Shown one piece after another: positions 11,923 through 23,800 of a stretch of DNA of 64,000 nt. The stretch lies in assembly GCA_019321725.1 (NCBI GenBank), contig CM033119.1, positions 2,629,865 to 2,693,864 on the forward strand, in the 5' to 3' direction. How positions within the stretch are numbered: position 1 is the stretch's first letter; every line of letters starts with the position of its first letter. The notes beneath the pieces were generated by a model that did no database searches, was not told the DNA's origin, and saw nothing but the letters and a program-made list of their open reading frames with translations. This stretch comes from Paulownia fortunei. Lineage: Eukaryota > Streptophyta > Magnoliopsida > Lamiales > Paulowniaceae. Position numbers and translations under genes: made by a program.

Positions 11923-12795
11923 TTAGACATGATACTCATCCAGCTGAACATCCTTTGTCTTCAAAGGAACATACTCCCCAAAGCAAACCTTTAAATGATC
12001 AGAAAGAGCCGACTTAACCATATGTTTTTGTGGTGATAAGACTTGCAAACGAAGTAGATAATAGTTTGCACAACCAATCCAAACAGAATAAGCTTGAACA
12101 AAAGCAGCAAACAGAGAACCCCCATCCAATAATTTGCATTGTTCCAAGTTTTCCCCATCCATACACAACATTCCCTTGATCAAGTCCTTGCTCTTGATCA
12201 TGGCCTTAAACCCATATGAATCCTCCAACACTGTGACCACACTAACCAACTGCCATATTATTGTCATATAGCCGATTTTCGAGACGTTGCCGGGGTTGCA
12301 TCCCACAAAAATAGGGTTAGGGCAAAGATTATGTTATATGCAAAGAAACCAAAGAAAGTGCAAAAAAAAGTGACCATAAGCCTTTTCCAATCCTTGGGAA
12401 CCCCACTCATGATTTTCTTGAATGTTATTTTAAGCGACATATAGATGCATGCAACGGTATAGACAATGGCTAAGGTGGAGAGGATGGAACAATTGGAGGA
12501 AAGTGAAGTAAACAGCCTTGAAAAGTATGTATGCAGCCCATTCGGATGATACAAGGTCGGAGAGGCTATCATATCTTGGGTGTCCCGGCTTGAGTACTAT
12601 GTAGCCTGTATTCTGTGTACCTGATCCTTCAGTAGAGGATCTCTGATATTTGTTCATGTGCTAAGAAGATGAAGGAGAGAGGGAGAATCAAAGCAAGGGT
12701 GATTTGGCTGAAGAGTTTTCCTCCATCTGAAGATGAGTTTGTGGGCTTCTGTATAGATGCCCAAGAGCCCCAGGAATTCAATTTCTTCTTGTTCT
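11923..12795 (-). pseudogene. Frameshifted pseudogene of a multi-pass plant membrane protein (At5g44860/At4g19950-like family)
   Basis: Pieces of one protein appear in order in different minus-strand frames. They are an EEIEFLGLLGIYTEAHK-type start near 12790; SQITLALILPLSFIFLAHE near 12690; VSSEWAAYILFKAVYFTF; STLAIVYTVACIY; PKDWKRLMVTFF with FFAYNIIFALTLFLW; IIWQLVSVVTVLEDSYGFKA; LILFGLVVQTIIYFVCKSYH; and KSALSDHLKVCFGEYVPLK near the end. I recognise these as the family annotated in plants as PABP 1-B-binding-protein-like transmembrane proteins; that attribution is from memory. At least four frame changes are needed, and the segment between the LFLW and IIWQL helices is shortened, so no full protein can be made. 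No intron is visible. A retro-copy is possible, but I saw no poly(A) tail or target-site duplication. Confidence 0.8.
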
Positions 12796-13700
12796 CTGTC
12801 ATCATTTTTTTTTTTTTGAATATATTTTTATTTTTTATTTTTTCTCTTGTTTTTGTAGTGTGTGTGGAAATAGGTGAAGAAATGGATGATGTTAGGGATT
12901 AGTGGGAAACAAATTTGTGAGAGTTTTTGGAGTTTGAAGGGCTAATTAACTGAATTTAGACTGCAAAGGGCCATTAGTTCTTGTTTTCGTGTTTAAATGT
13001 AGTATTTAGAAAGATGACAAATACTATAATGTTTTTATGTAAGAATCAACACAGTATTGCCATATGTAGAAGGTTTAATCAATGTGATCAATTAAAATAT
13101 TTAATCACACCATAAAATGGGAAGGCAAATTTTACAACACATCTTTTTATTTGTCATTTTTCGGATACAAGTAATATTTGTTTTGTAGTACGAGAAAAAA
13201 TGAATAGTAGAAAGAGCTTAGTAAATGGAAAAGATTTACTTAAGTGATCAAGTCTCCTTGAAAATTTGGCACATAAAGTCCTTTGTCAGGCACTAATCTT
13301 AAAAATCATCGAACAAATCTATTGTAAATTTCATGTAAATGTCCCATCCTTAGCCATCACAATGAAAAAGTAAAACTTTATTGCTTAGGTCAATTTTTCT
13401 CCAAGAATGTAGCGTAAACAAGACAAACGAACAAGAGAAGATTCACACGACAAACAGGGCAACAGGTCGTCGAGGCTGACGAATCTTGCTACTTCCAGAA
13501 GGGCGGCAATAACAAAGACTAATGCATTGATGTTTAACTAGTGAAGGTGAAGTTTCTGAAGCAATTCCTTTTGTCTCCACTTTGTAGAATCAATTAATTA
13601 AATCAAGAGTAACAGGAACTTAAGTTGTCAAAAAGTGCGACCATGTCCTAGTTGGAAATTTCAATATCCTTTGCTGCCAAAATACAAGAAAAACACTCAT
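12796..13700. other. Intergenic, no gene seen
   Basis: AT-rich with poly-T runs near 12810. It probably includes the 3' untranslated region of the following minus-strand gene. No domain or repeat structure was recognised. Confidence 0.5.
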
Positions 13701-16700
13701 TTATGATTTACTTGAAACAGTTTTCGAATTTGAAAATCGAGCTTCAAGCTCAAACCAAGACTCCAAATTAACTAATTGATTGAACTCCTCAAAAGTGGCC
13801 ATCTTGTGCAGGTGCTCTCTAGTAGTTCCACTATCCTTTAAGGTCTTCAGAACATGAAGCATTGCACGTGCACCCGGGTAGGGAGATGTCAGTGGATGAA
13901 CAATCAAATGGAAGCCCATTGCTTTCAACTCCTCAGGTGTATGCAAGGGCGTCACACCCCCTTCTATCATATTGCATACCCTATATCCGATAGTCTTGCA
14001 TCCTATTTCTTAGAGCTCGTCATCATCCCTGGGTGCCTCTACAAAACAAGCATCAGCTCCTGCCTGCACAAATAAGTTTTAACAAAATGCTAATCAGCTG
14101 TAACTGTATTGCAAGTGTTAACTAGGATACTGGGACTCAACACTCGGTCCACATAACAGAATAGTGGACACTTTGCGTATTCAATCATTAAAGAATGGTC
14201 ATAACTCCTGTCACATTACACAAGTCCCAAGTATGAAACCACACCTACAATACAAATAACACATTAGATTTGTCAAACATATGTTGCAGTAAAAGTACAT
14301 GTTAATGTTAGTTATCTCCCTTCGGCCAAATTACATAAAACACCTTTAAGGAATAACTACAGCAGCTTATTGGTCTTACAGATGCATCTCGTAAGATCAT
14401 ATCAGTACAGTTTTTGACCAAGACATGGAATCTAAAATTTGAAAACAAACATGGCTGACATGTCCAACATGCAGATACACCCATGCCCGACATCAGTATC
14501 TGAGTTTGAGCAACATACTAGCAGCCTATACATTTACAGCAGAACAAAACCTACAGTAAAGTAATTATAACTTAAAGAACAAGGCATGACGAGAGCAAGA
14601 ACAGTGCAAAGAATTACCTCCATGTGAAGATTGGCACGTGAAATGGCATCTGAGAGACCGTACTTTGCTGATGTGGCCCGTGCATCAGTTCTTGCCGCAA
14701 GAAAGAAATCAGAATGACCGATATCATCCCTTGCTGATGCTATTTTTGCAGCATGTTCTTCAGCAGGTATGACCTAGAAATGAGTTATAAAAGAAACACA
14801 AAGCATATTGTTCAACAGTTGAATGAAAAACAAGAACTGCAGCAAACTGTGACCAGTGTAACAGATAAAGAAACTTAGCAGATCCTACTGATATACAAAT
14901 TCAAGAAAGAAATCACTTGCAAATTTACCCCGTAATAGTACCAAATCTTATTTCAGAAATCAATAAACTTCTTTAAATTTTCAAGATTAATCATTCAGTT
15001 GCGGTGTACCGAATTTAACATTAATTTTTATACTTTGGTGGTGTATTTTGTGGTTTCAAAAACTCCTGCTTTACCCGTAGGCAGTCAGATTATTGCCAAT
15101 TAATTTAACCTGGTAACAGAAATGTTTTTACTCATTCTCTTTTGTGTATCAGGTTTCTTGGAAATTTTCTATTCTCTTTCTTCTCTTGTTTTCGTTTTAA
15201 CTCTATTTTCTCTCTCTTCTCTTCAGGCCAACCAGTCACTTTCAATTCAACATCACCATTGTACGTAGCCACATCAGCAATAACCACCAGCATCTTTTGT
15301 TACCGCACATTTGGTACTAAAGCCAAATCAGAGTTCCTTTTATTAAGGGACAAGAGGTACGTGTCCAGAAACCATCTACCGCACAATAAATAGGGTTTAC
15401 TTAGTAAGCCTACTTAAATAGCAGAAACTACTACTAACATAGCAGGCTCATGTTTTAGCCACTGCTATGTAAGAGTCTAATACCGTCCTAGAAATCCTTC
15501 ATTCTGAAAAAAGTTGGAAAATATGGAATCTATAAGTTCCGTTTGTTTGCAGACTTCTTTTCTCATCCATGAACTCCACGAAAGCTAAGGACTCTTTTGG
15601 AAATGCACCAAAGCTTCAGACACCTCCTTTAACTTTGAACTCCAAATATTTGACCATAATTTCCAATCCAACAAAGTCAGTTTGGACTGATTAAAGTGAA
15701 TTTAGGACATTTCACCGAGATTCTATAAATCTGCTCCACATGCATTTTTTCTTCTTCTCTCCATCACTTTCCCCTTCTTTCCTTCCTTCCTTCCTTCCTT
15801 TTCTTCTTCTCTCCACGTAAAGAATACAGATGTGAAGAGTAAGGAAATCCGTAACACTATTGCTTGTGTTATCAGCTTGTTGCATTAGTTGGCCTTACAC
15901 CATGACAAAAAGAAGAAGCATCGCTCTTTACAGTTTGGAATAATAAATCTGATCCCTCAAATTGAAGACTTGATCAGCACCTTTCAGAAAAGAAAAGTAC
16001 TCCAGCTTACCTGTTTGCCATGCATATGACCTAGTTAACCAGATACAAAAGAAAATGCAACCAAATGAAAGTATAATTCTAAAGCCAAAAAGTTTGAACT
16101 TTCTTGGTTTTTACAGTTTAGAAGATAGTGGAAACTACAAAATAAATATCCCCTATAAGAACTTTTGGTACATACCGCACTTCTTCGGCCATGCTTGATC
16201 CTGTACAGAATGGAAAGTAAACAATCAATTCTCTTTTCCTCTAGTCAAGAGGACCAGCAAGCATCTACTATTACAAAAATAACAGAGACCTCCAAGAAGC
16301 AGCCTGCCACACCGGCAGCAATCAAAACCTTGATCATCCTTTGGACATTGCGAGCATTTCCACCTCCAGTATCTAGACCAAGTAAAGAAGTAACGCGGTG
16401 CATTGAAGTTATTTATGCTGATGGTATGTATAATCAGTCAGGTGTGCACAAAGCACAACCCTCCTTAAGGTGACAATCCATATTGAAAAGAAATGCAAAA
16501 ACCAAAAAAGTAAACTCAGCCATCCTAAGAGATAAATGAAACTCTATGTCTACATTAAATAACTGCATTAAACTGTCTTCCCCGAGGAACATTAGAAATG
16601 GTACTAAAGTGAGGAATGGAGAGCACTGAGATGTCCTAATCCACATATGGTAAATCAGTTGCAATAGAAAAGTGCCGCAACAAAAGCTCTAACTTTAATT

Positions 16701-17674
16701 CTACAGTTTCTAAATTAAGGAGGTAATACTGGGAAAAAGAATTTCATGCACCAGTCAGATTGTCAGAATTACGCCATGTGGTGATTAAATTGAACTGTCC
16801 GTGATTTCAAACTGGATGAACTATAGTTTCTGGGAACTTCATTTATAATTCTTCAGCCAGAAAAGTTTGCTGCCACAATAGCAAGGATGAAATGGAACCT
16901 TTTTTGCCATACAGGGAAAGATTATCCAAACAAACTATCCCACTTTGACAATAACACCACAAATTAAATAAAATAAATGAAACCAATAGAACTAAGAACC
17001 AATTTATCCTCTATCTCAACTTTCAGAAACTGACATTAAGCTACATTTACAACCCATTTCACCATTTACATTAAAGTACTTCCAATAATCTCAACTTCAA
17101 CCAATGATTGCAGTATCTAAGGCAAGCACTACGGCTATCATCTCTTAGCACTGTTTTGGAAAAGATAAAAATCCTTGATGCACAAAAAAATGTTGAAAGA
17201 GCCAAGCCTTAGGAGCATACCAGCATCAGCAATAATAGGTATCAACGGTGCAGCAGCACAAACAGTTCGCGCAGTTTCCGCCATCTCAGGTGGCCTGAAA
17301 TTATAATTGCGCACTCAGCAAAATCCAACAATCATATTATCACCACGGAATCAAACAACAAAAGCTAGCATAAACAGAAACGCGAACAATTACAAGGAGT
17401 GACGCGAGCTTACGTCAGCAATCCGAAGTCCGGTTTGCTGCGGAGAGAGGCGGAGAGGGCGTAACCGGATATGAAACCGGCAGAAAAGCCGGTTTTCTTA
17501 ACAATGGATGCGGAAAGAGCGTCGTAGCAGCCGGGCATCAGCACTATGCCTTGCTCCTCGATCAGACGATGGATACGCGTCTGCATTCTCGCTCTAGGTC
17601 TCGAACTAAACGACGTCGCGTTGGGATGTGCACTGACACAGCTGCCGCTGCTTTTGCTGCCATAATCATCGACA
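13701..17674 (-). pseudogene. Carboxyvinyl-carboxyphosphonate phosphorylmutase-like protein (PEP mutase/isocitrate lyase superfamily), apparently disrupted
   Basis: Seven minus-strand exons keep phase: 17586-17414, 17294-17221, 16372-16290, 16200-16176, 16030-16011, 14773-14618 and 14063-13701. The family is a TIM-barrel of lyases and mutases acting on small C-P or C-C bonded acids; the plant plastid members (At1g21440-like) have no settled substrate. Visible landmarks are MPGCYDALSA, SGYALSAS, the metal-site ADADTGGG, CFLEDQAWPKKCGH with the catalytic-loop Cys, ARTDARAT, EAPRDDDEL, and a normal C-terminus (ESWFELEARF). Two lesions are seen. A TAA at 14012-14010 replaces the residue after DDDEL, cutting the product to about 194 of about 297 aa. 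The conserved leader-type start MSMIMAAKA at 17674 is one base out of frame with the body, whose first in-frame ATG is at 17586. CGHMRGK is also CGHMHGK here. Site II motifs lie upstream. A sequencing error could explain one lesion but less easily both. Confidence 0.75.
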
Positions 17675-17815
17675 TTTTAGAGAGAGAGAGAGAGAAGCTA
17701 ATCTGAAATTGGGAAGGGGTGAGGAAAAGGATAGAAAGAAAGTCTTTTATGAGTTTCACATAATCGGGCCGAGTAAAGACAGAGAGGTCGTGGACTACAC
17801 AAATATCAAATAAGA

Positions 17816-17868
17816 TGGGCTACAGAAAGACTAAATGGGCTTTCTACTTTTAGATGTGAAAGTGGGCT
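17816..17868. promoter_or_regulatory. Three site II (TGGGCT) motifs upstream of the PEP mutase-like gene
   Basis: TGGGCT at 17816-17821, 17836-17841 and 17863-17868, about 140-195 bp upstream of the ATG at 17674. Site II motifs (TGGGCY), bound by TCP factors, are common in promoters of plant housekeeping genes. A (GA)n tract at 17680-17694, CT-rich on the coding strand, directly precedes the ATG. Confidence 0.5.
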
Positions 17869-19453
17869 TAACTCACAGCTGAGTTAGATTTTCAATTCAA
17901 ACCAATGGGTCCAGTGAAATTTCACTCATTTTATTGCAGGTTTTCATTATTTTAAAAATAGAGTTTAATAACATAGAAGTAATATTTTATGAGGTTGTAA
18001 TTTTTCGTGAAAAATAATGAAACCGTATAATATAATATTATATACAATACCCAATTTAATTAATGATGGACCTAGATTTTTTATTTTATATAGGAGAAAA
18101 TTCAAGCATAAAAACTTTTTATTAGACTAAAAATCACATTTTTTTAGGGAACTCTCGCTGATCAATTACACGAAGAATAAATTGATTTTACACAAAAGCA
18201 TATCAAATTACCTATATAACTAGTCCATGAACATATCATCTTGGACATGATACAATTTTCCTTTCAAGTATTGGATTGACAAGATGTATCATGTTCAATA
18301 GTGAAGTCCCTACATTTCCTGTATATTTGAACCTTATCAAACATTTGTATAACTAATTATCAAATCTTGTCCATGAACCATATTCTTTTGCACAAATTTT
18401 TACATTTTGGGGGAAAAAAAGTATAGCTTCATCTTCATACCTCTTTGCTTGATTTTGGGCAACATGACAAAAATTTATAATGTGTACTTTGATTTTAATT
18501 CCTTCCATTCTTTTAGCATCCTTCCTTTTGTAATTTAACAAGTGAGATTTGTTAAGTGGAAAGATCAAATTTTGATCTTACGTTAAGATAGCTTCTTAGT
18601 ATCCAGTTAAAATTTTTCATTCTACTTTTGTATTGCATCTTATATTGTAAACTAGACAATACATGCACCTTATGTATATAAACTATTTTTTAAAATATAT
18701 ATTCAAAATTAATCGTATACATATGACGTGCATATATTATATAAAATAAAATTAAAATAAATTATTTAAAGTGCTTAACATCAGGATTGCGCCATATCAC
18801 ATTTCTCTTTTTCCACTTCAAGACTATCTCATCAAAAAAATATAGCTCCAAGGCAATATCAAAATCAAATACATTTAGCCTGTTGCCACCAAAAATGTCA
18901 CTCATATATGGCTACTCAAAATGCATCATATTGTAACATTTAAAAGATAAGTTCTGGTGTTCACCCAAACAACAATTTGAGGGTCTTAAAAATCAAGTCC
19001 CCTCTTCTCTTATTTCCTAACAAAATTAAGGTCAAGCTAGCAAGAAACATAATTCCAATAGAAAAGTGTAATAAACAAATCAAATGAAAACATACAAAAA
19101 CCTCCATAAGTTTGTATGATTTCATACAAAAGAAAACCTTCCCAAAAAAATTGTAAACTAGACAAACATTCCAACCCTACATTGATCTCTACGCTAAAAA
19201 TCTCAGAAGGGACTACATAGTCTACATTCAACAAAGGTTGTAGTTATACATAGAAAACTTAATCCTACTCATGATCAGCCCTAAAATTAAACGTGGGAAA
19301 CAAACTACATTAGACCAACATGCATGTATCTATGCAAACACACAATACTATATATGCAGCCCTAATTAGGATATCGCCACCATAATTTTCCTCAATCAAC
19401 AAGTATTACGTAAATCGAAGAGAAAAATATATAATCAAATAACATACTACTAA
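17869..19453. other. Intergenic, no gene seen
   Basis: About 1.6 kb of AT-rich sequence between the PEP mutase-like promoter and the MYB 3' end. Part of it near 19.0-19.45 kb is likely MYB 3' untranslated sequence. Confidence 0.45.
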
Positions 19454-20842
19454 TCAAGAAGAGATTCCCACACCAAGAAAATCTATAAAGGGAACATCTT
19501 TCTTTTGGACGGATTTATCTTCAAGCTGCTGCTCAGCACTCGTCCTCGCCTTGCCAAAAGGGAATGAATTTTCTCCAACGGCTATCAACTCTCTGTTGAT
19601 TGTCCCACATTCCAAATAATTAAAGGGATTTGAAACAGCCCTCTTACTGTTTAGGGTGTCAAATGCCAGAACTGAATCCTCGTACCTACTAAATATCGAA
19701 AATTTGCTTTGATGATTTGAACTGATGGAGGCAGAACTTCGTGGTTTATTTTTTCTTCCAAATAAATCAGGTGAGTAAGCAGATAAACTAATAGGCCACG
19801 ACGTGTATGGACCAGAGAGGGATGACATAGACAAGATTTTGTCTTTGTTTTGGCTGTGTAGATCGAAAATCCCACCATTCTCAAAACTGATTTTTGAGCC
19901 ATACTCCTCGTTGAGTCTCGAATTCTTTCGTTGAAAAAGGGGAGATTTGGAGTCACTAATGGCGACATTATCTTGATGGGTTCTCTTGCCACAAAGCTTG
20001 GATTTTTCTCTTTGCTTTCTGGCCATGATCACATGCCAATGGTTCTTCACTGCATTATCAGTTCTACCAGGAAAAAGCCTTGAAATAAGTGCCCATTTAT
20101 TGCCATGTATTCTGTGAGCTGCAAGCAGTCTTTCTTCCTCTTCTTCTGAGAATGGCCTTCTGTTTATTCTTGGATCAAGTTGATTAAACCATCTCAATCT
20201 GCAACTCTTACCTGCATATATCATGTCAAAGTTATGAAAATCTCGAAAAATGTTCATACATTAGTTAACTACTTGAGAAAGAAAGATATAGATATCATGA
20301 ACATATCCTTCAAATTCAAAAAAATGCATACATTTTTTGGGTCTTGAATTAGTTGAGAGGGTTAATTAGGTCAAAAACAATACATAAATTCATGCCAAAG
20401 AATGTTAATTAGAGAGAGAGAAAGATTTGTGGGTGCAGCACATGTTCTTGAAATTACTTTTTCTTGAAACTATCACACAATATACACAAACTTTTTTTGG
20501 GTCATAAAAAACTATAATTAGTTAAGAGGGCTTGGATTGTGGAAGAATATTAAAACTTGATTAAGGAACTAAACCCTAATATTGGAATATATAGCAGCAC
20601 GAAATTGATTGAAAATAAAATTTCAAGATAGGGTTATACTTATATATACTCCACACACACAACAGACACACAGAGAGACACGTACCTGATCTTCCTTGAA
20701 GCTTTTCAGCAATAGAATTCCAGTTTTGAGGGCCATATTGTTCGACAAGCTGCCGGAGTTTTTCATCTTCGGCGGGTCTCCAGTGCCCTCGAGGACAAGT
20801 CCTTGGATCATCGCTTGAGCCATCACATGTAGTTTCATCCAT
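19454..20842 (-). CDS. R2R3-MYB transcription factor, subgroup 21 (MYB52/54/105/117-like)
   Basis: Two exons, 20842-20686 and 20211-19454, give 304 aa. R2 (from about residue 18) begins [16 protein letters not shown] and includes [13 protein letters not shown] and [14 protein letters not shown]3 begins [15 protein letters not shown] and includes [23 protein letters not shown]. The first R3 Trp is replaced by Phe, as is usual in R2R3 proteins. The HWRPAED and MARK signatures and the C-terminal FIDFLGVG box point to subgroup 21; that last box recalls MYB105/MYB117 (LOF2/LOF1), which act in organ-boundary formation. The single intron falls at the usual position after GRSG. The rest, including R3, is one exon. 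It acts as a nuclear DNA-binding protein; the target genes are not deducible here. The subgroup call is firm and the ortholog call less so. Confidence 0.9.
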
Positions 20843-23800
20843 CGGAAAGTTTGAAATTTTCCAACTGAAAAAATTCTCAAACGTTATAACGAAATCTCCA
20901 TAAATTATCTAAACCATGTGTTGGGTAAATCACTAGCACATCATGAGATCGACCAAATGAAAAAGGAAAAGTGGATGTACGCAGAAAGAGAAGTTGGTTT
21001 TGCAGCACAAAATGGACTTTTTACATGTAGAAAAAACTAACACTTCGTTGTTTTGCTAATGGCCCATGAACAGTATAAAGTTGCTTGCTTGTGTATCAAT
21101 GTCTTCTCATTACTCAATGGTTTACTTGTCAAACTGCCATCGCCTTAGCAGAACAATATTCAACAATTTTATATAATATATTAAAAAATTAGTGAAATAT
21201 GGGACTCAATACACTTTATTATCAAAATTACTAACATAACACAGACGTTGATTACATATATGGATGATTGACATATCATTTGAGTATGTAATTTTTCCAC
21301 CACCTATGTAATATGCGACTAATACGCCTTATATATATAAGAGGAACAAAATTAAAATTGAAAATATTTCTATATCTACAATTATATATCTATAACATGT
21401 TCACAGCCCTCAAGTGTTCTTGGGTTTTAATCAATTTTTTTTTAAAAAATAATGAGCTTATTTTGGATGTACTTTAATAACATTCATAACACGGAAACCA
21501 TCTATATGATCATAATCACATATTTACACTGGATAAAAAAATTATTTGAAATGGTTGTGCTAAATAACTTGTAGCTCTCGTGCATGCAAACATGCAACCT
21601 TGTTTGGAGGAATATATAATCTCTCGAAAAATGCTTATTTTCCTGCATGTATGAATAATATTTCCACATGTTTCTGGGATTTAACATTGTTAAATATAAA
21701 AAGAAAACATCGTGGGTCGTGCAAATGGGATATATTTGGACATGAACATAATTGTCTTAACTCATTAGAGAACAACAACATCTGTAGTGCTATTAAATGG
21801 AAAATTTTGGGAAATGAAAAGGGAGGGTATAAAGGTAACAACTCGAATACAACTTGAAATATTCGGAAGCAAACAGAAAAAAAAAAAATTTAAAAAAATT
21901 GTGATTATAGTCACAATACAAGTTTTAATTCTAGAATGTTTGCATGAAATTCGTTGCAAAAGACTAGTTAAGGAATACATGATTATGAATAATGATACTG
22001 AAGAAAAAAGAGTGCAATCTTATATCGACATGTAGACATGCAATCAATGTTGGGGTTGAAGAACCAGAGCAATAAGATAATTGTACTTTAATTAATAAAA
22101 CGTGAAAATCACTCAGAACGAAAAATATAGCAGAAGAGTTAATGACCATAAAGCATCCTAAGAAGGAAAATAAAAGTATATTACCTTTAATTCAAGAGGA
22201 AAGAAAAATCCAAAAGGAGGAAGAAATATCGATAAACTTGATAAAGAGCTTTTCGCCAAGAAAGATCGATCGTAATATAGGACCAGTGCAGCGAGGAAGA
22301 TCAAACTCTTTCTCCAGAGATGATTTTCACTTATGAACAGATTTTCAAGAATTAATAATTGTTAGGCTTTTTAAAAGCTTCAAAGCACAACGTCAATTGC
22401 AGGTCAGGAAATATAAAGCTTGTTATTCAATTATTGTAATGGTTGGTGACCTCTCCATGTTTTCACTTATATGTATATATATAAACATACTTGAAAAGTT
22501 TAACATTATTGGATATGTCACCATACGTCTTTAACAAGACATGTTGGCAATATACATATATAATTGCACATTTGATTTTTAAGAAATTAACAGGATAAAA
22601 TGAATTTTAACAATAATATAATCGGAAATATAGCTTGTTCAAAGTTTTATTGATTAAACAAGTTCTTATTTGCTCTAAACTTGACTTGTTTGTCATTAGA
22701 AAGTTAAGGATTTTCATGTTTTTCTCGATTAACTTCTAGCTAGGTTTAAGAGAAGCACTATTTCAAACCTTTTCTAGAAAGTTAAAGAAGATGAAAAAAT
22801 AACTACGTTTTTTTTCTTTTCATATTAGTTATAGTTCAGACAAAATCTAAATAGGTTCAAGACATAATGTCTTGAAAAATTAGCATTTGCTAAGAAAATC
22901 AAATCTTTCAATTCTTAATCCATAAGATTTTGTCTAAGTGGCAAAGTTAGAGCCCTAAGACTCCAAAGGTCTTGGCTTCTTAGAGTCTTGGCTTCAGAGT
23001 ACCAACGTAAATGTGGGTATTAGTTTATTATTATAGTACTTTCTTTATAATAAAATGTAGTTAAAAAATTGTTAATTATATGTACTTAGCCATTAATATG
23101 ATATATTGAGGTAAATAGGTAATAAATGATGTAATAGATCACAAGCTCCCATCAAAAAAAAAAAAAAAAAAAGGAATGAAAAAAACTCAATAGTTCTTAA
23201 TAAAACCATTTTAAGATTTTTATTTTTATTTTTTGTTTGTTTGTTTGTTTTTTACCACCTCAATAATAATTAGTCAAATATCCAGTTTAAGGCACCAAAT
23301 TAAACAAACTTATTGGGTGCCTAAATACATGTACATTCCATGCAGATGATAAGTCAAAAGCAAGCGTAGAAAGAAACAATGCAATAAAACATATAAAATT
23401 GATTTCTTAACTGACTGATTATTCCATACCCCACGAAATTAAGCACTTCTAATCTTGATGGATTTTAAAGAGGGGTGTAAAATAGTTTATCCATTCACAT
23501 CAACCATTTATCAAAGCACACAAGCCATCTCCAACGGTGGGTGTAAAATCAGTATCTAACCCTCAATCAACCTGTGGTGATATGTCTTTCCCATCATATA
23601 AAACAAACATTGTCTAATCAAGTAGAAGTGTTGTAATCACAAGTTAAATCATGAACTTCTTGAGAGTGTTTAAATGTCGAACCCCATTTTACTTGTGTAT
23701 TAGATTCATATATACAGCTGAAAATGAATTTGCACCCCAATTCCCCATATAAGTTGGGAAGTTTTATAGGTATACAACATGTACGCAAACACTCCCTAAC

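Noticed and set aside
20576..20685. Read-through of MYB exon 1 as coding
   Set aside because: A consensus donor (GTACGT) after GRSG and the KSCRLRW exon at 20211 show that this is intron.
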